From Sedimentisphaerales bacterium (GTDB lineage Bacteria; Planctomycetota; Phycisphaerae; Sedimentisphaerales; SM23-30): 5,011 bases of DNA. A model generated the notes under the pieces. The model made no database searches and was not told the origin of the DNA. It saw nothing but the letters and a program-made list of their open reading frames with translations. Shown here one piece after another: positions 1-5,000 of this stretch. Location of the stretch: positions 1 through 5,011 of the forward strand of contig DAOWIP010000324.1 of the NCBI GenBank assembly GCA_030640865.1, read 5' to 3'. How positions within the stretch are numbered: the first letter of the stretch is position 1; the number at the start of each line of letters is the position of its first letter. The translations under genes were made by a program, and so were the position numbers.

Positions 1-579
1 CAGGAAATCATTTGGCAAACTATAGTTACTCGGACAGGCAATAATAAATTTCAGTCCCAGTCGTGAACAAGCCAACGCCAGCGAAACTGCCACATTATTA
101 CCGTCCCCGATATAGGCCAGGGTTACACCTTCGAGTCTGCCAAGATGTTCCTGGATTGTCAGCATATCGGCCATTGCCTGGCATGGGTGCGCAATGTCAG
201 TCAGGGCGTTTATCACCGGCACAGTCGCGTAACGAGCAAGTTCGAGAACGCTCTGATGAGAAAACGTTCGCGCCACAATAATATCGACATAACCGTTCAG
301 GACACGAGTCAAATCATTAATCGGTTCACGTTGACCCAATCCACCGATGTCTTCCGGCCGGATATATATTGCCGAGCCGCCCAGTTGAGCGGCCGCCACC
401 TGGAAACTTATTCGAGTACGGCTGCTCGGCTTCTCAAACAGCATAACCATCGTTTTGCCGGCCATACAAAGGTCTCTGCCGCCGCCACGATAAAGCTGTT
501 TCAGTTGAACCGTCTGGTCAAGAAGCAGTCGCAGTTCATCAGAAGTATAATCTTCAATCGATAAAAAATGCTTTGTCAT
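1..579 (-). CDS. argF: Ornithine carbamoyltransferase, N-terminal 193 residues (cut by window edge)
   Basis: This cytoplasmic enzyme makes citrulline from ornithine and carbamoyl phosphate in arginine synthesis. I translated the minus strand from the ATG at 577-579 and it stays open for 193 codons to the window edge. The carbamoyl-phosphate motif is SSRTR at residues 52-56, inside FEKPSSRTRISF. The EPIND segment is at 85-89, the HPCQ motif at 131-134, and GDGNNVA, which opens the ornithine-binding domain, at 158-164. Family members run to about 300-330 residues, so the C-terminal part, including the HCLP loop, lies outside. The start is supported by AAGGTG at 588-593, 8 nt upstream. It follows argD by 40 nt and is probably co-transcribed. 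Acetyl- or succinyl-ornithine carbamoyltransferases are related alternatives. The DGNNV stretch and neighbourhood favour the ordinary enzyme, but the deciding C-terminal residues are not visible. Confidence 0.93.
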   Translation of the reverse strand, partial: MTKHFLSIEDYTSDELRLLLDQTVQLKQLYRGGGRDLCMAGKTMVMLFEKPSSRTRISFQVAAAQLGGSAIYIRPEDIGGLGQREPINDLTRVLNGYVDIIVARTFSHQSVLELARYATVPVINALTDIAHPCQAMADMLTIQEHLGRLEGVTLAYIGDGNNVAVSLALACSRLGLKFIIACPSNYSLPNDFL

Positions 580-599
580 TTCCGGAACACCTTGTTTAT

Positions 600-614
600 A
601 TACACATCGTGTAT
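600..614. promoter_or_regulatory. 15-bp palindrome ATACAC-N3-GTGTAT before argF
   Basis: This is a perfect 6-bp inverted repeat (600-605 with 609-614) around the spacer ATC. It lies in the 40-bp argD-argF gap, 6 bp upstream of the argF Shine-Dalgarno. It differs from the palindrome at 2859-2873 by one symmetrical base change in each arm. It could be a protein-binding site, or a short RNA hairpin in the intercistronic message. The sequence alone does not decide which. Confidence 0.35.
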
Positions 615-619
615 GAGCA

Positions 620-1804
620 CTATACATTCATTTCCGTCATTACATCGCTCAATATTTTGATTGCCTGATCAATTTCAGCCTGGGTTACATTCAGGGCCGG
701 CATAAACCGCAGAACGGTATTTTGCGTACAATTTATCCGCAAACCTTTTTCCCAACATTTATCGACAATGTCGGCACCGGGTTCGTTTAGCTGAATACCG
801 ATCATCAATCCCAGACCTCGAACACCATCAATAATCGAATATCGATTCTGTAACTCGCTCAACTTTTCCCGGATGTATCGGCCCATATTCAGTGCGTTAT
901 CGAGCATATTTTCTTCATCAATAGCCTCGATAGTGGCGATCGCCGCGGCGCAGGCCAATGGGTTACCGCCGAATGTCGAGGCATGCGTACCTGGTGTCAG
1001 CGAAGCGGCCACCTCCGGCCGAGCCATAATCCCACCGATGGAAATGCCGCCGCCTAATGCCTTGGCCATCGTCATAATGTCCGGCTCGATGTTCGGATTC
1101 TGATACGCGAACCATTTGCCGGACCGGCCCATGCCCGATTGCACCTCGTCCCATATCGCCACGGCGCCATGCTCATCACAAAGCTCACGGATTGTCCGCA
1201 GATAAGATTCGTCGGCTACGCATATTCCACCTTCGCCCTGAATCGGCTCGATGATCACACCTGCCACCTCTTCGTCGAAGTTTTCTTTTAGTGCCTCGAT
1301 GTCGTTAAAGGGCACATAGGCAAACCCTGGTATCAACGGCAGGAATCCCTGGTGTTTTTGCGGTTGGGCGGTGGCGGTCATCGCGCCCATAGTCCGCCCG
1401 TGAAACCCCCCTTCCATCGAGATAATCTTATACTTGCCCTTTTTGGTATGACGGCGGGCAAGCTTCAACGCCGCCTCGACCGCCTCGGCGCCACTGTTGC
1501 AGAAAAAACATTTCCCACCGAAGGCCCGTTCGCCAAGCATCTGGGCCAGGCGCCCCTGAGGCTCATTATAAAATGTGTTGTCTATATGAATTAGTCGGCC
1601 GGCCTGATCGCGGATCGCCTCGACTACTTTCGGATGGCAGTGTCCGATCCCGCTGACTGCCCAGCCGGGAAACATATCGAGATATTCCTTGCCGTCCGCG
1701 TCCCATATTTTACTACCGTGACCTTTTACTATCACACTCGGCATACGGTTATAGTTTGCGATGACATATTGTTCAAATTGCGCGATTGTTTCTGCGGTTG
1801 TCAT
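620..1804 (-). CDS. argD: Acetylornithine aminotransferase
   Basis: This is a PLP-dependent class III aminotransferase of the cytoplasm. It converts N-acetylglutamate semialdehyde plus glutamate to N-acetylornithine and 2-oxoglutarate. At 394 residues it is full length for the family. Visible landmarks are NSGAEAVEAALK at 103-114 (phosphate-binding turn), FHGRTMGA at 134-141, EPIQGEGG at 186-193, DEVQSG at 219-224 with the cofactor aspartate D219, and K248 in AKALGGG, the expected Schiff-base lysine. STFGGNPLA at 276-284 is the usual dimer-interface segment. The ATG is preceded by AAAAGGAA, with 6 nt between GGA and the start. It ends in TAG. It lies 110 nt downstream of argB and 40 nt upstream of argF, which favours ArgD over ornithine, GABA or succinylornithine aminotransferases of the same fold. 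In many bacteria ArgD also serves lysine synthesis as DapC; that cannot be judged here. Confidence 0.95.
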   Translation of the reverse strand: MTTAETIAQFEQYVIANYNRMPSVIVKGHGSKIWDADGKEYLDMFPGWAVSGIGHCHPKVVEAIRDQAGRLIHIDNTFYNEPQGRLAQMLGERAFGGKCFFCNSGAEAVEAALKLARRHTKKGKYKIISMEGGFHGRTMGAMTATAQPQKHQGFLPLIPGFAYVPFNDIEALKENFDEEVAGVIIEPIQGEGGICVADESYLRTIRELCDEHGAVAIWDEVQSGMGRSGKWFAYQNPNIEPDIMTMAKALGGGISIGGIMARPEVAASLTPGTHASTFGGNPLACAAAIATIEAIDEENMLDNALNMGRYIREKLSELQNRYSIIDGVRGLGLMIGIQLNEPGADIVDKCWEKGLRINCTQNTVLRFMPALNVTQAEIDQAIKILSDVMTEMNV

Positions 1805-1827
1805 TACTATTCCTTTTCATACAGTTT

Positions 1828-1873
1828 TACAGGAACACCTCTCTGAAATACAGAAAGGTGCCGCCCAATTGGA
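1828..1873 (-). repeat. Dispersed 46-bp repeat, copy A (inverted match to 4809-4854)
   Basis: The plus-strand sequence here matches the reverse complement of 4809-4854 without gaps, with mismatches at only four positions (about 42/46). The first 25 bases are identical. The copy lies in the argB-argD gap, so it is transcribed in the arg message. Inside it CACCT and AGGTG can pair across a loop of about 15 nt. The GGGTGGC motif of the other copy reads GGGCGGC here. It is noncoding in both places. It looks like a fragment of a larger repeated element. Confidence 0.75.
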
Positions 1874-1890
1874 ATACCATGCTTAAGCTT

Positions 1891-1909
1891 GCTTATGCTT
1901 TGCATAAGC
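1891..1909. repeat. Perfect 8-bp hairpin in the argB-argD gap
   Basis: GCTTATGC at 1891-1898 pairs with GCATAAGC at 1902-1909 around the loop TTT. It begins 5 bp beyond the argB stop codon. On the minus strand, where argB is read, no U-run follows, so it does not look like an intrinsic terminator. It could stabilise or mark the processing point between the argB and argD parts of the message, or belong to the repeat insertion next to it. The neighbouring GCTTAAGC (1881-1888) is a further small palindrome. Confidence 0.45.
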
Positions 1910-1914
1910 CAATC

Positions 1915-2793
1915 TTACCCATTTGTTATCAGCGTTCCAATACCTTCATCGGTATATATTTCCAGAAGCAGTGAATGAGGAAAGCTGCCGTCGATTATAT
2001 GTGTTCGTCCAACGCCGGCCTTCAGCGCTCTTAGGCAGGCTTCTACTTTAGGCAGCATCCCGCCAACTATTGTTTTGTCTTCGACGAGTTTGCGTACTTC
2101 TGTTTCGTTTAATCGTGACATTCGTGTTTTCGGATCGTTCTGGTCGCCGAAGATTCCATGGGTATCGCTCATCATCACCAGTTTTTCAGCTTTGACTGAC
2201 GCAGCCACCATCCCGGCAGCGGTATCGGCGTTGACATTCAGTTTCCCGCCAGCCTGATCGAGTGCGATTGGTGCGATCACTGGAATTGTGCCTTCCTTGC
2301 ACAGGGCTTTCAGCAGATGGGCGTTCACTTCGGAAATATCGCCGACAAAACCAATATCGATCTTTCGGCCGTCCGGTCCCTGGAGATGCGTACGTTTGGC
2401 CAGAAGGGCGCAACTGCTTAGCGAATGTAGTCCCATTGCCTCGGAGCCTAAATCGTTGATGGTCGCCACGATTGTCTGATTGATCTGGCGTACAAGCACA
2501 TGCTCAGCGATTGCCAGGGTACGCTCATCGGTATAACGTCGGCCCTGGACGAACTGCGGCTCGATACCGGCCTGGCTCATAGCGGCGCTTATGCTTTTGC
2601 CTCCGCCGTGCACAAGGATAGGCTGCATACCGACCGTTGCCATAAAAACAACATCGGTCAGCAACTCCCGCTGAGCCTGGTCCGTCTCCATCAGCGAGCC
2701 GCCCAGCTTGACCACGACAATCCGGCCCCGGAATTGCCTGATATAGCCCAGGGCCTCGATCAGGGCGTTAGCTTTGTTAATGGCCTCATCCAA
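1915..2793 (-). CDS. argB: Acetylglutamate kinase (TTG start)
   Basis: This cytoplasmic amino-acid kinase phosphorylates N-acetylglutamate with ATP, the second step of ornithine synthesis and usually its control point. At 292 residues it matches the long, arginine-sensitive class. Visible are VVKLGGS with K29, VHGGGK at 61-66 for substrate and phosphates, GRRYTDE at 84-90, NVNADTAA at 186-193 and LPK with K249. The N-terminal segment before VVKLGG (LGYIRQFRGR) resembles the extra helix of arginine-inhibited kinases. So does the C-terminal DGSFPHSLLLEIYTDEGIGT. Feedback inhibition by arginine is therefore inferred. The start is TTG at 2791-2793: there is no in-frame ATG or GTG between the upstream stop and this codon, and AGGAGA lies 6 nt before it. 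An out-of-frame ATG at 2796-2798 sits too close to that site. argB is the first gene of the arg unit. Confidence 0.95.
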   Translation of the reverse strand: MDEAINKANALIEALGYIRQFRGRIVVVKLGGSLMETDQAQRELLTDVVFMATVGMQPILVHGGGKSISAAMSQAGIEPQFVQGRRYTDERTLAIAEHVLVRQINQTIVATINDLGSEAMGLHSLSSCALLAKRTHLQGPDGRKIDIGFVGDISEVNAHLLKALCKEGTIPVIAPIALDQAGGKLNVNADTAAGMVAASVKAEKLVMMSDTHGIFGDQNDPKTRMSRLNETEVRKLVEDKTIVGGMLPKVEACLRALKAGVGRTHIIDGSFPHSLLLEIYTDEGIGTLITNG

Positions 2794-2799
2794 AACATC

Positions 2800-2805
2800 T
2801 CTCCT
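2800..2805 (-). promoter_or_regulatory. argB ribosome binding site
   Basis: AGGAGA on the minus strand lies 6 nt before the TTG at 2793 and only 1 nt before an out-of-frame ATG at 2798. The spacing selects the TTG as the argB start. Confidence 0.75.
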
Positions 2806-2823
2806 GCCATCGGAAAAACCTAT

Positions 2824-2852
2824 ATATTAAAAGCCGTCAGATAAACAGTCAA
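2824..2852 (-). promoter_or_regulatory. Promoter of argB (and probably argBDF)
   Basis: On the minus strand TTGACT (2847-2852, five of six consensus bases) is followed after 17 bp by TAATAT (2824-2829, four of six). Transcription would start near 2817, giving a leader of roughly 24 nt before the argB TTG. No equally good promoter is visible before argD or argF, so a single argB-argD-argF transcript is likely. The 15-bp palindrome at 2859-2873 begins 6 bp upstream of the -35 box. Confidence 0.6.
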
Positions 2853-2858
2853 GCAAAT

Positions 2859-2873
2859 ATACGCACCGCGTAT
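2859..2873. promoter_or_regulatory. 15-bp palindrome ATACGC-N3-GCGTAT at the argB promoter
   Basis: This is a perfect 6-bp inverted repeat around ACC, centred close to 49 bp upstream of the predicted argB transcription start. It is a near copy of the palindrome before argF (600-614), with a symmetrical G-for-A and C-for-T change. The position suits an activator, or a repressor acting together with another site. It does not match the TGAAT-N4-ATTCA pattern of ArgR boxes. A role in arginine control is inference. Confidence 0.4.
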
Positions 2874-3077
2874 GGGAGTCCCCGCGAGCGAAACCGTAAC
2901 ATATTGTTGTAAGAGTACTTACCCGCGTACTGACGTGGAAATTCAATCGTGAGCACTATAAATCCCGAACGTATAGATGGATTTTTCGTAACATTTGACG
3001 CCAGCGTCAAAAGTTCAACTCGACCGTTTTATTAAGCCAGAGAGGTTTACAACTGAGGTGCTGAACGGATGACGGAC
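2874..3077. other. Gene-free stretch between tRNA-Gly and argB
   Basis: Together with the argB promoter region this makes about 285 bp without a gene. I find no credible open reading frame or second RNA gene in it. It contains small inverted repeats at 2909-2922 (GTAAG and CTTAC) and the stronger one at 2994-3011. The words CGTAACAT at 2895-2902 and 2987-2994 form a direct pair 92 bp apart, which may be chance. No hairpin with a U-run is visible downstream of the tRNA, so its terminator was not identified. Confidence 0.5.
2994..3011. repeat. Perfect 7-bp inverted repeat TTTGACG / CGTCAAA
   Basis: The arms at 2994-3000 and 3005-3011 flank the loop CCAG. The site is about 66 bp beyond the 3' end of the tRNA and about 180 bp upstream of the argB promoter. 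Neither strand shows a proper T-run directly after it, so it is a weak terminator candidate. An operator or a tRNA-precursor processing hairpin are alternatives. Confidence 0.45.
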
Positions 3078-3148
3078 AGCGGGCGATGGGAATCGAACCC
3101 ACATGACCAGCTTGGAAGGCTGGGGCTTTACCATTAAGCTACGCCCGC
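3078..3148 (-). tRNA. tRNA-Gly (anticodon TCC)
   Basis: The minus strand folds into a standard 71-nt cloverleaf. The acceptor arms are GCGGGCG and CGCCCGC, the D arm is GCTT/AAGC with a GG-containing loop, and the anticodon stem CCAGC/GCTGG encloses CTTCCAA with anticodon TCC. A 4-nt variable loop follows, then a T arm with TTCGATT. The discriminator base is U, as usual for glycine tRNAs. CCA is not encoded and must be added afterwards. TCC reads GGA and GGG codons. The gene has its own strong promoter and stands alone, between smpB and argB. Confidence 0.97.
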
Positions 3149-3164
3149 AATGGTTTATGCCGTT

Positions 3165-3194
3165 CTTATATCATAATTTGGTTGGGATTGTCAA
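3165..3194 (-). promoter_or_regulatory. Promoter of tRNA-Gly
   Basis: A perfect -35 box TTGACA (3189-3194) and a -10 box TATAAG (3165-3170, five of six consensus bases) are separated by 18 bp on the minus strand. The start would be near 3158, giving a leader of about 10 nt before the mature tRNA. The -35 box lies 5 bp past the smpB stop codon, so the tRNA is transcribed independently of smpB or in addition to it. Confidence 0.75.
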
Positions 3195-3199
3195 GAAGG

Positions 3200-3694
3200 T
3201 TATTGCCATTTACGTATTTCCCGGCTGATATCGCGTTTCATTTGGCGTTCCTTGAGTTTGTCGCGTTTGTCGGCGTAGGATTTGCCCTGGGCAAGGGCGA
3301 TTTCGATTTTGGCTCGGCCGCGGGCAAAATATATCCGTAGCGGTACTACAGTCAGCCCTTTTTGGGACAGCTTACTTACAATTTTATTCAGTTCGCGCCT
3401 ATGGACAAGCAGTTTGCGGACGCGATTGGGATCATGGTTGGTTATATGACTGTGATCGTATTGGGAAATGGTACACCCGACCAGATAAAGTTCGCCGTTA
3501 CTGATTCGGCAATAGGCCTCTTCCAGGCTGGCCTTACCTTGCCGGAGGCTCTTTACCTCGGAACCGAGCAGTACAAGGCCAGCTTCGAGTTTTTCCAACA
3601 AATGGTAATTAAAACGCGCCTTTTTGTTGGTAATATGAGGGCTATAAGCGTCGGGATGAGTAGAGGAATCAGATTTTTTGTTTTTCTTTACCAT
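3200..3694 (-). CDS. smpB: SsrA-binding protein SmpB
   Basis: SmpB binds tmRNA and brings it to stalled ribosomes for trans-translation. At 164 residues it is normal length. The core is easy to follow: NKKARFNYHLLEKLEAG at 23-39, GSEVKSLRQGKASLEEAYCRI at 44-64, NHDPNRVRKLL at 86-96, KGLTVVPLRIYF at 112-123 and GRAKIEIALAQGK at 126-138. The basic tail DKRDKLKERQMKRDISREIRKW (142-163) is the part that forms a helix in the ribosomal mRNA channel. The first 22 residues are polar and lysine-rich and vary in this family. The ATG at 3692-3694 has no clear Shine-Dalgarno upstream. Its start codon is only 28 bp from the divergent radical SAM start, so its promoter must reach into that gene. A TATGAT at 3706-3711 is a possible -10. 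The tmRNA gene is not in the window. Confidence 0.96.
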   Translation of the reverse strand: MVKKNKKSDSSTHPDAYSPHITNKKARFNYHLLEKLEAGLVLLGSEVKSLRQGKASLEEAYCRISNGELYLVGCTISQYDHSHITNHDPNRVRKLLVHRRELNKIVSKLSQKGLTVVPLRIYFARGRAKIEIALAQGKSYADKRDKLKERQMKRDISREIRKWQ

Positions 3695-3705
3695 AGATAC
3701 AGCTT

Positions 3706-3711
3706 ATCATA
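3706..3711 (-). promoter_or_regulatory. Possible -10 element in the smpB / radical SAM divergent gap
   Basis: TATGAT on the minus strand, and TATCAT at 3705-3710 on the plus strand, come from one near-palindromic AT-rich spot in the 28-bp gap between the divergent start codons. Either could serve as a -10 box, but no good -35 box stands 16-18 bp upstream on either strand, so this is only suggestive. Confidence 0.25.
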
Positions 3712-3722
3712 AACAGTCGAAG

Positions 3723-4736
3723 ATGACCAGTTCACAAGAGAAAAAATGGCGATTATTGCGGTGCCGGCTTGGCAGGCATCCGATCTGGTGCGCCTGGCAG
3801 GTAACATACAGGTGCAATTTTCGGTGCCGCTTCTGTTCTTACTGGCGCGACGAAATGGGCAGGCAGCCTGAACAGACCGTTGAGCAGTTTGAGACAGGCG
3901 CGAAAAAACTGGCCAAATGGGGATCACTTTTAATCTCTTTGGCCGGCGGCGAGCCGTTGCTGCGGGATGATATTGTCGAAATTGTAAGAGTTATCGGACA
4001 ATGGCATTTCCCATTCATTACGACAAACGGTTATCTAACTGATGAGGAACTGGCGCAGAACCTGTTTTCAGCGGGTCTGTGGGGGGTTTCTATAAGCATT
4101 GATTACGCCGACGCGGTTCGGCATGATCGGGCAAGAGGTATGAAAGGTGCCTACGAACAGGCTGTGCAGGCACTTAAATTGTTCAGCCGAGCCAGGCAAT
4201 ATGATTGGCAGCGGGTAAATCTGATGTGCGTACTGCTGGATGACAATCTGGATCAGGTTGAATCACTGATTCAACTGGCAGCCCAAAACAACGCCTATTT
4301 TATGATACAACCTTATAGCTCCGAGAAAACCGGCAGTACTAAATTTTATCCAAAAGCGGCAAACGGGGTGAGTAATCATCTTCTGGCACTGCGGAAACGT
4401 TATCCGAATTTTCTCAGTAACCCCTTGTTTTTAAGTAACTTCGATCAATATCTCAACGGCGGTGTGCCTGATTGCGCGGCAGGCAGGGCGTTTTTCAATA
4501 TCGACAGCACCGGCGACATCGCTATCTGTGTGGAGCAGAGGGACCGGTCGGTAGCAAACCTTTATACAGATGATATGTTTAGTATCGGCAGGAACTTGCG
4601 CGATGGAGGAAAGGACAATTCGTGCCGTAATTGTTGGTATAACTGCCGGGGAGAAGTAGAGAGCCTTTATCACATTAAAGGATTATGGCAGAGTTTGCCA
4701 ACGCTTCTTTTCGACAGAGGACAACCAGAAACGTAG
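3723..4736 (+). CDS. Radical SAM protein with C-terminal auxiliary-cluster domain, function unknown
   Basis: This is a 337-residue soluble radical SAM enzyme. The SAM-cluster motif CxxxCxxC is C31, C35 and C38, preceded by WQVTYRCNF. The SAM-binding GGE motif is at 75-77 in SLAGGEPLL. TTNGYLTDEE (100-109) and SISIDYAD (123-130) are the next barrel strands. After the barrel come C251, G264 and C269, fitting the C-x12-G-x4-C pattern that opens SPASM and twitch domains, then C301, C304 and C308. This gives at most five auxiliary cysteines, so one extra [4Fe-4S] cluster (twitch) is more likely than the two of full SPASM. I chose the ATG at 3723. A TTG at 3678 would add 15 residues inside smpB with no better ribosome site. 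No clear Shine-Dalgarno is present. Peptide modification or cofactor synthesis are the usual jobs of relatives; no precursor peptide is visible nearby, so the substrate is unknown. Confidence 0.85.
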   Translation: MTSSQEKKWRLLRCRLGRHPIWCAWQVTYRCNFRCRFCSYWRDEMGRQPEQTVEQFETGAKKLAKWGSLLISLAGGEPLLRDDIVEIVRVIGQWHFPFITTNGYLTDEELAQNLFSAGLWGVSISIDYADAVRHDRARGMKGAYEQAVQALKLFSRARQYDWQRVNLMCVLLDDNLDQVESLIQLAAQNNAYFMIQPYSSEKTGSTKFYPKAANGVSNHLLALRKRYPNFLSNPLFLSNFDQYLNGGVPDCAAGRAFFNIDSTGDIAICVEQRDRSVANLYTDDMFSIGRNLRDGGKDNSCRNCWYNCRGEVESLYHIKGLWQSLPTLLFDRGQPET

Positions 4737-4775
4737 TGGTCAGTTAAATTAAATATGCTGGGTTCGCCAAACCTT

Positions 4776-4873
4776 GGGTGGCAGCCACCGAGTCTTCGAG
4801 GTGGATGGTTCAATCGGGTGGCACCTTTGTGTATTTCAGAGAGGTGTTCCTGTATAATTCTCGACGGGTGGCA
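4776..4873 (+). repeat. GGGTGGCA present three times at 40- and 50-bp steps
   Basis: The octamer GGGTGGCA begins at 4776, 4816 and 4866 on the same strand. The first copy is followed by GCCACC, so it folds on itself (GGTGG at 4777-4781 with CCACC at 4785-4789). The same CCACC can instead pair with GGTGG at 4800-4804. The second copy overlaps the 46-bp dispersed repeat. The third leads into the hairpin at 4876-4894. It may be the conserved edge of tandem repeat units. Confidence 0.55.
4809..4854 (+). repeat. Dispersed 46-bp repeat, copy B (inverted match to 1828-1873)
   Basis: The reverse complement of this stretch aligns with 1828-1873 at about 42 of 46 positions, without gaps. CACCT (4822-4826) and AGGTG (4842-4846) can pair and are kept in both copies. 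This copy sits within the larger palindrome-rich region, so it is probably the more complete context, while the copy near argD is a fragment. Confidence 0.75.
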
Positions 4874-4875
4874 GC

Positions 4876-4894
4876 GTCTGTCCACAGGACAGAC
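4876..4894. repeat. Perfect 8-bp hairpin GTCTGTCC / GGACAGAC
   Basis: The arms at 4876-4883 and 4887-4894 enclose the loop ACA with no mismatch. It begins 2 bp after the third GGGTGGCA. No T-run follows on either strand, so a terminator role is doubtful. Confidence 0.6.
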
Positions 4895-4906
4895 AATGGT
4901 ATTACC

Positions 4907-4933
4907 AGCCCCTGCTGTTAAGCGGGGATTCTT
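4907..4933 (+). repeat. REP-like hairpin unit 1
   Basis: CCCC (4909-4912) and GCT (4914-4916) pair with AGC (4921-4923) and GGGG (4924-4927), with T4913 bulged and a GTTA loop. The unit starts with AG and ends in ATTCTTAA. The same frame is seen in the unit at 4971-5000. Confidence 0.6.
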
Positions 4934-4938
4934 AAGGA

Positions 4939-4961
4939 TGGTGTGCCTAGGGCCCACACCA
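4939..4961. repeat. 7-bp inverted repeat TGGTGTG / CACACCA
   Basis: The arms at 4939-4945 and 4955-4961 enclose a 9-nt loop that itself contains CCTAGG. It lies between the two REP-like units. Confidence 0.5.
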
Positions 4962-4970
4962 GTTCTATAT

Positions 4971-5000
4971 AGCCCCCGATTTAACATCGGGGGATTCTAA
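4971..5000 (+). repeat. REP-like hairpin unit 2
   Basis: CCCCCGAT (4973-4980) pairs perfectly with ATCGGGGG (4986-4993) around TTAAC. The flanks AG and ATTCTAA match those of the unit at 4907-4933, 64 bp earlier. Stem bases differ between the units in a way that keeps pairing (GCT with AGC against GAT with ATC). The T-poor tail makes it an uncertain terminator. Confidence 0.65.

Noticed and set aside
145..564. Plus-strand 139-codon open frame
   Set aside because: It lies wholly antisense to argF, whose motifs on the minus strand are clear.
2932..2946. ArgR-like box (TGACG and ATTCA halves)
   Set aside because: The spacing is 5 instead of 4 bases and the left half matches TGAAT at only three of five positions.
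2895..2994. Direct pair CGTAACAT 92 bp apart
   Set aside because: Eight-base matches at this distance are expected by chance and no further structure supports it.
3362..3712. Plus-strand 116-codon open frame
   Set aside because: It is antisense to smpB, which is unmistakable, and has no family features of its own.
3678..3722. TTG start that would lengthen the radical SAM protein by 15 residues
   Set aside because: The extension overlaps the smpB start, has no supporting ribosome site and adds nothing conserved. The ATG at 3723 is simpler.
4876..4894. Intrinsic terminator for the radical SAM gene
   Set aside because: The hairpin is perfect but is followed by AATGG, not a T-run, and lies 140 bp past the stop codon.
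4670..4987. Minus-strand 105-codon open frame
   Set aside because: It overlaps the end of the radical SAM gene and the same palindrome-rich DNA, with no recognisable domain. It is probably spurious.
4755..5000. Plus-strand 81-codon open frame past the radical SAM gene
   Set aside because: It runs through several perfect palindromes and the dispersed repeat, shows no family motif, and the opposite strand is equally open. It is read as noncoding repeat DNA.
4776..5000. CRISPR array
   Set aside because: The repeated words are short, the intervals and fillers are unequal and structured, and no cas gene is present.
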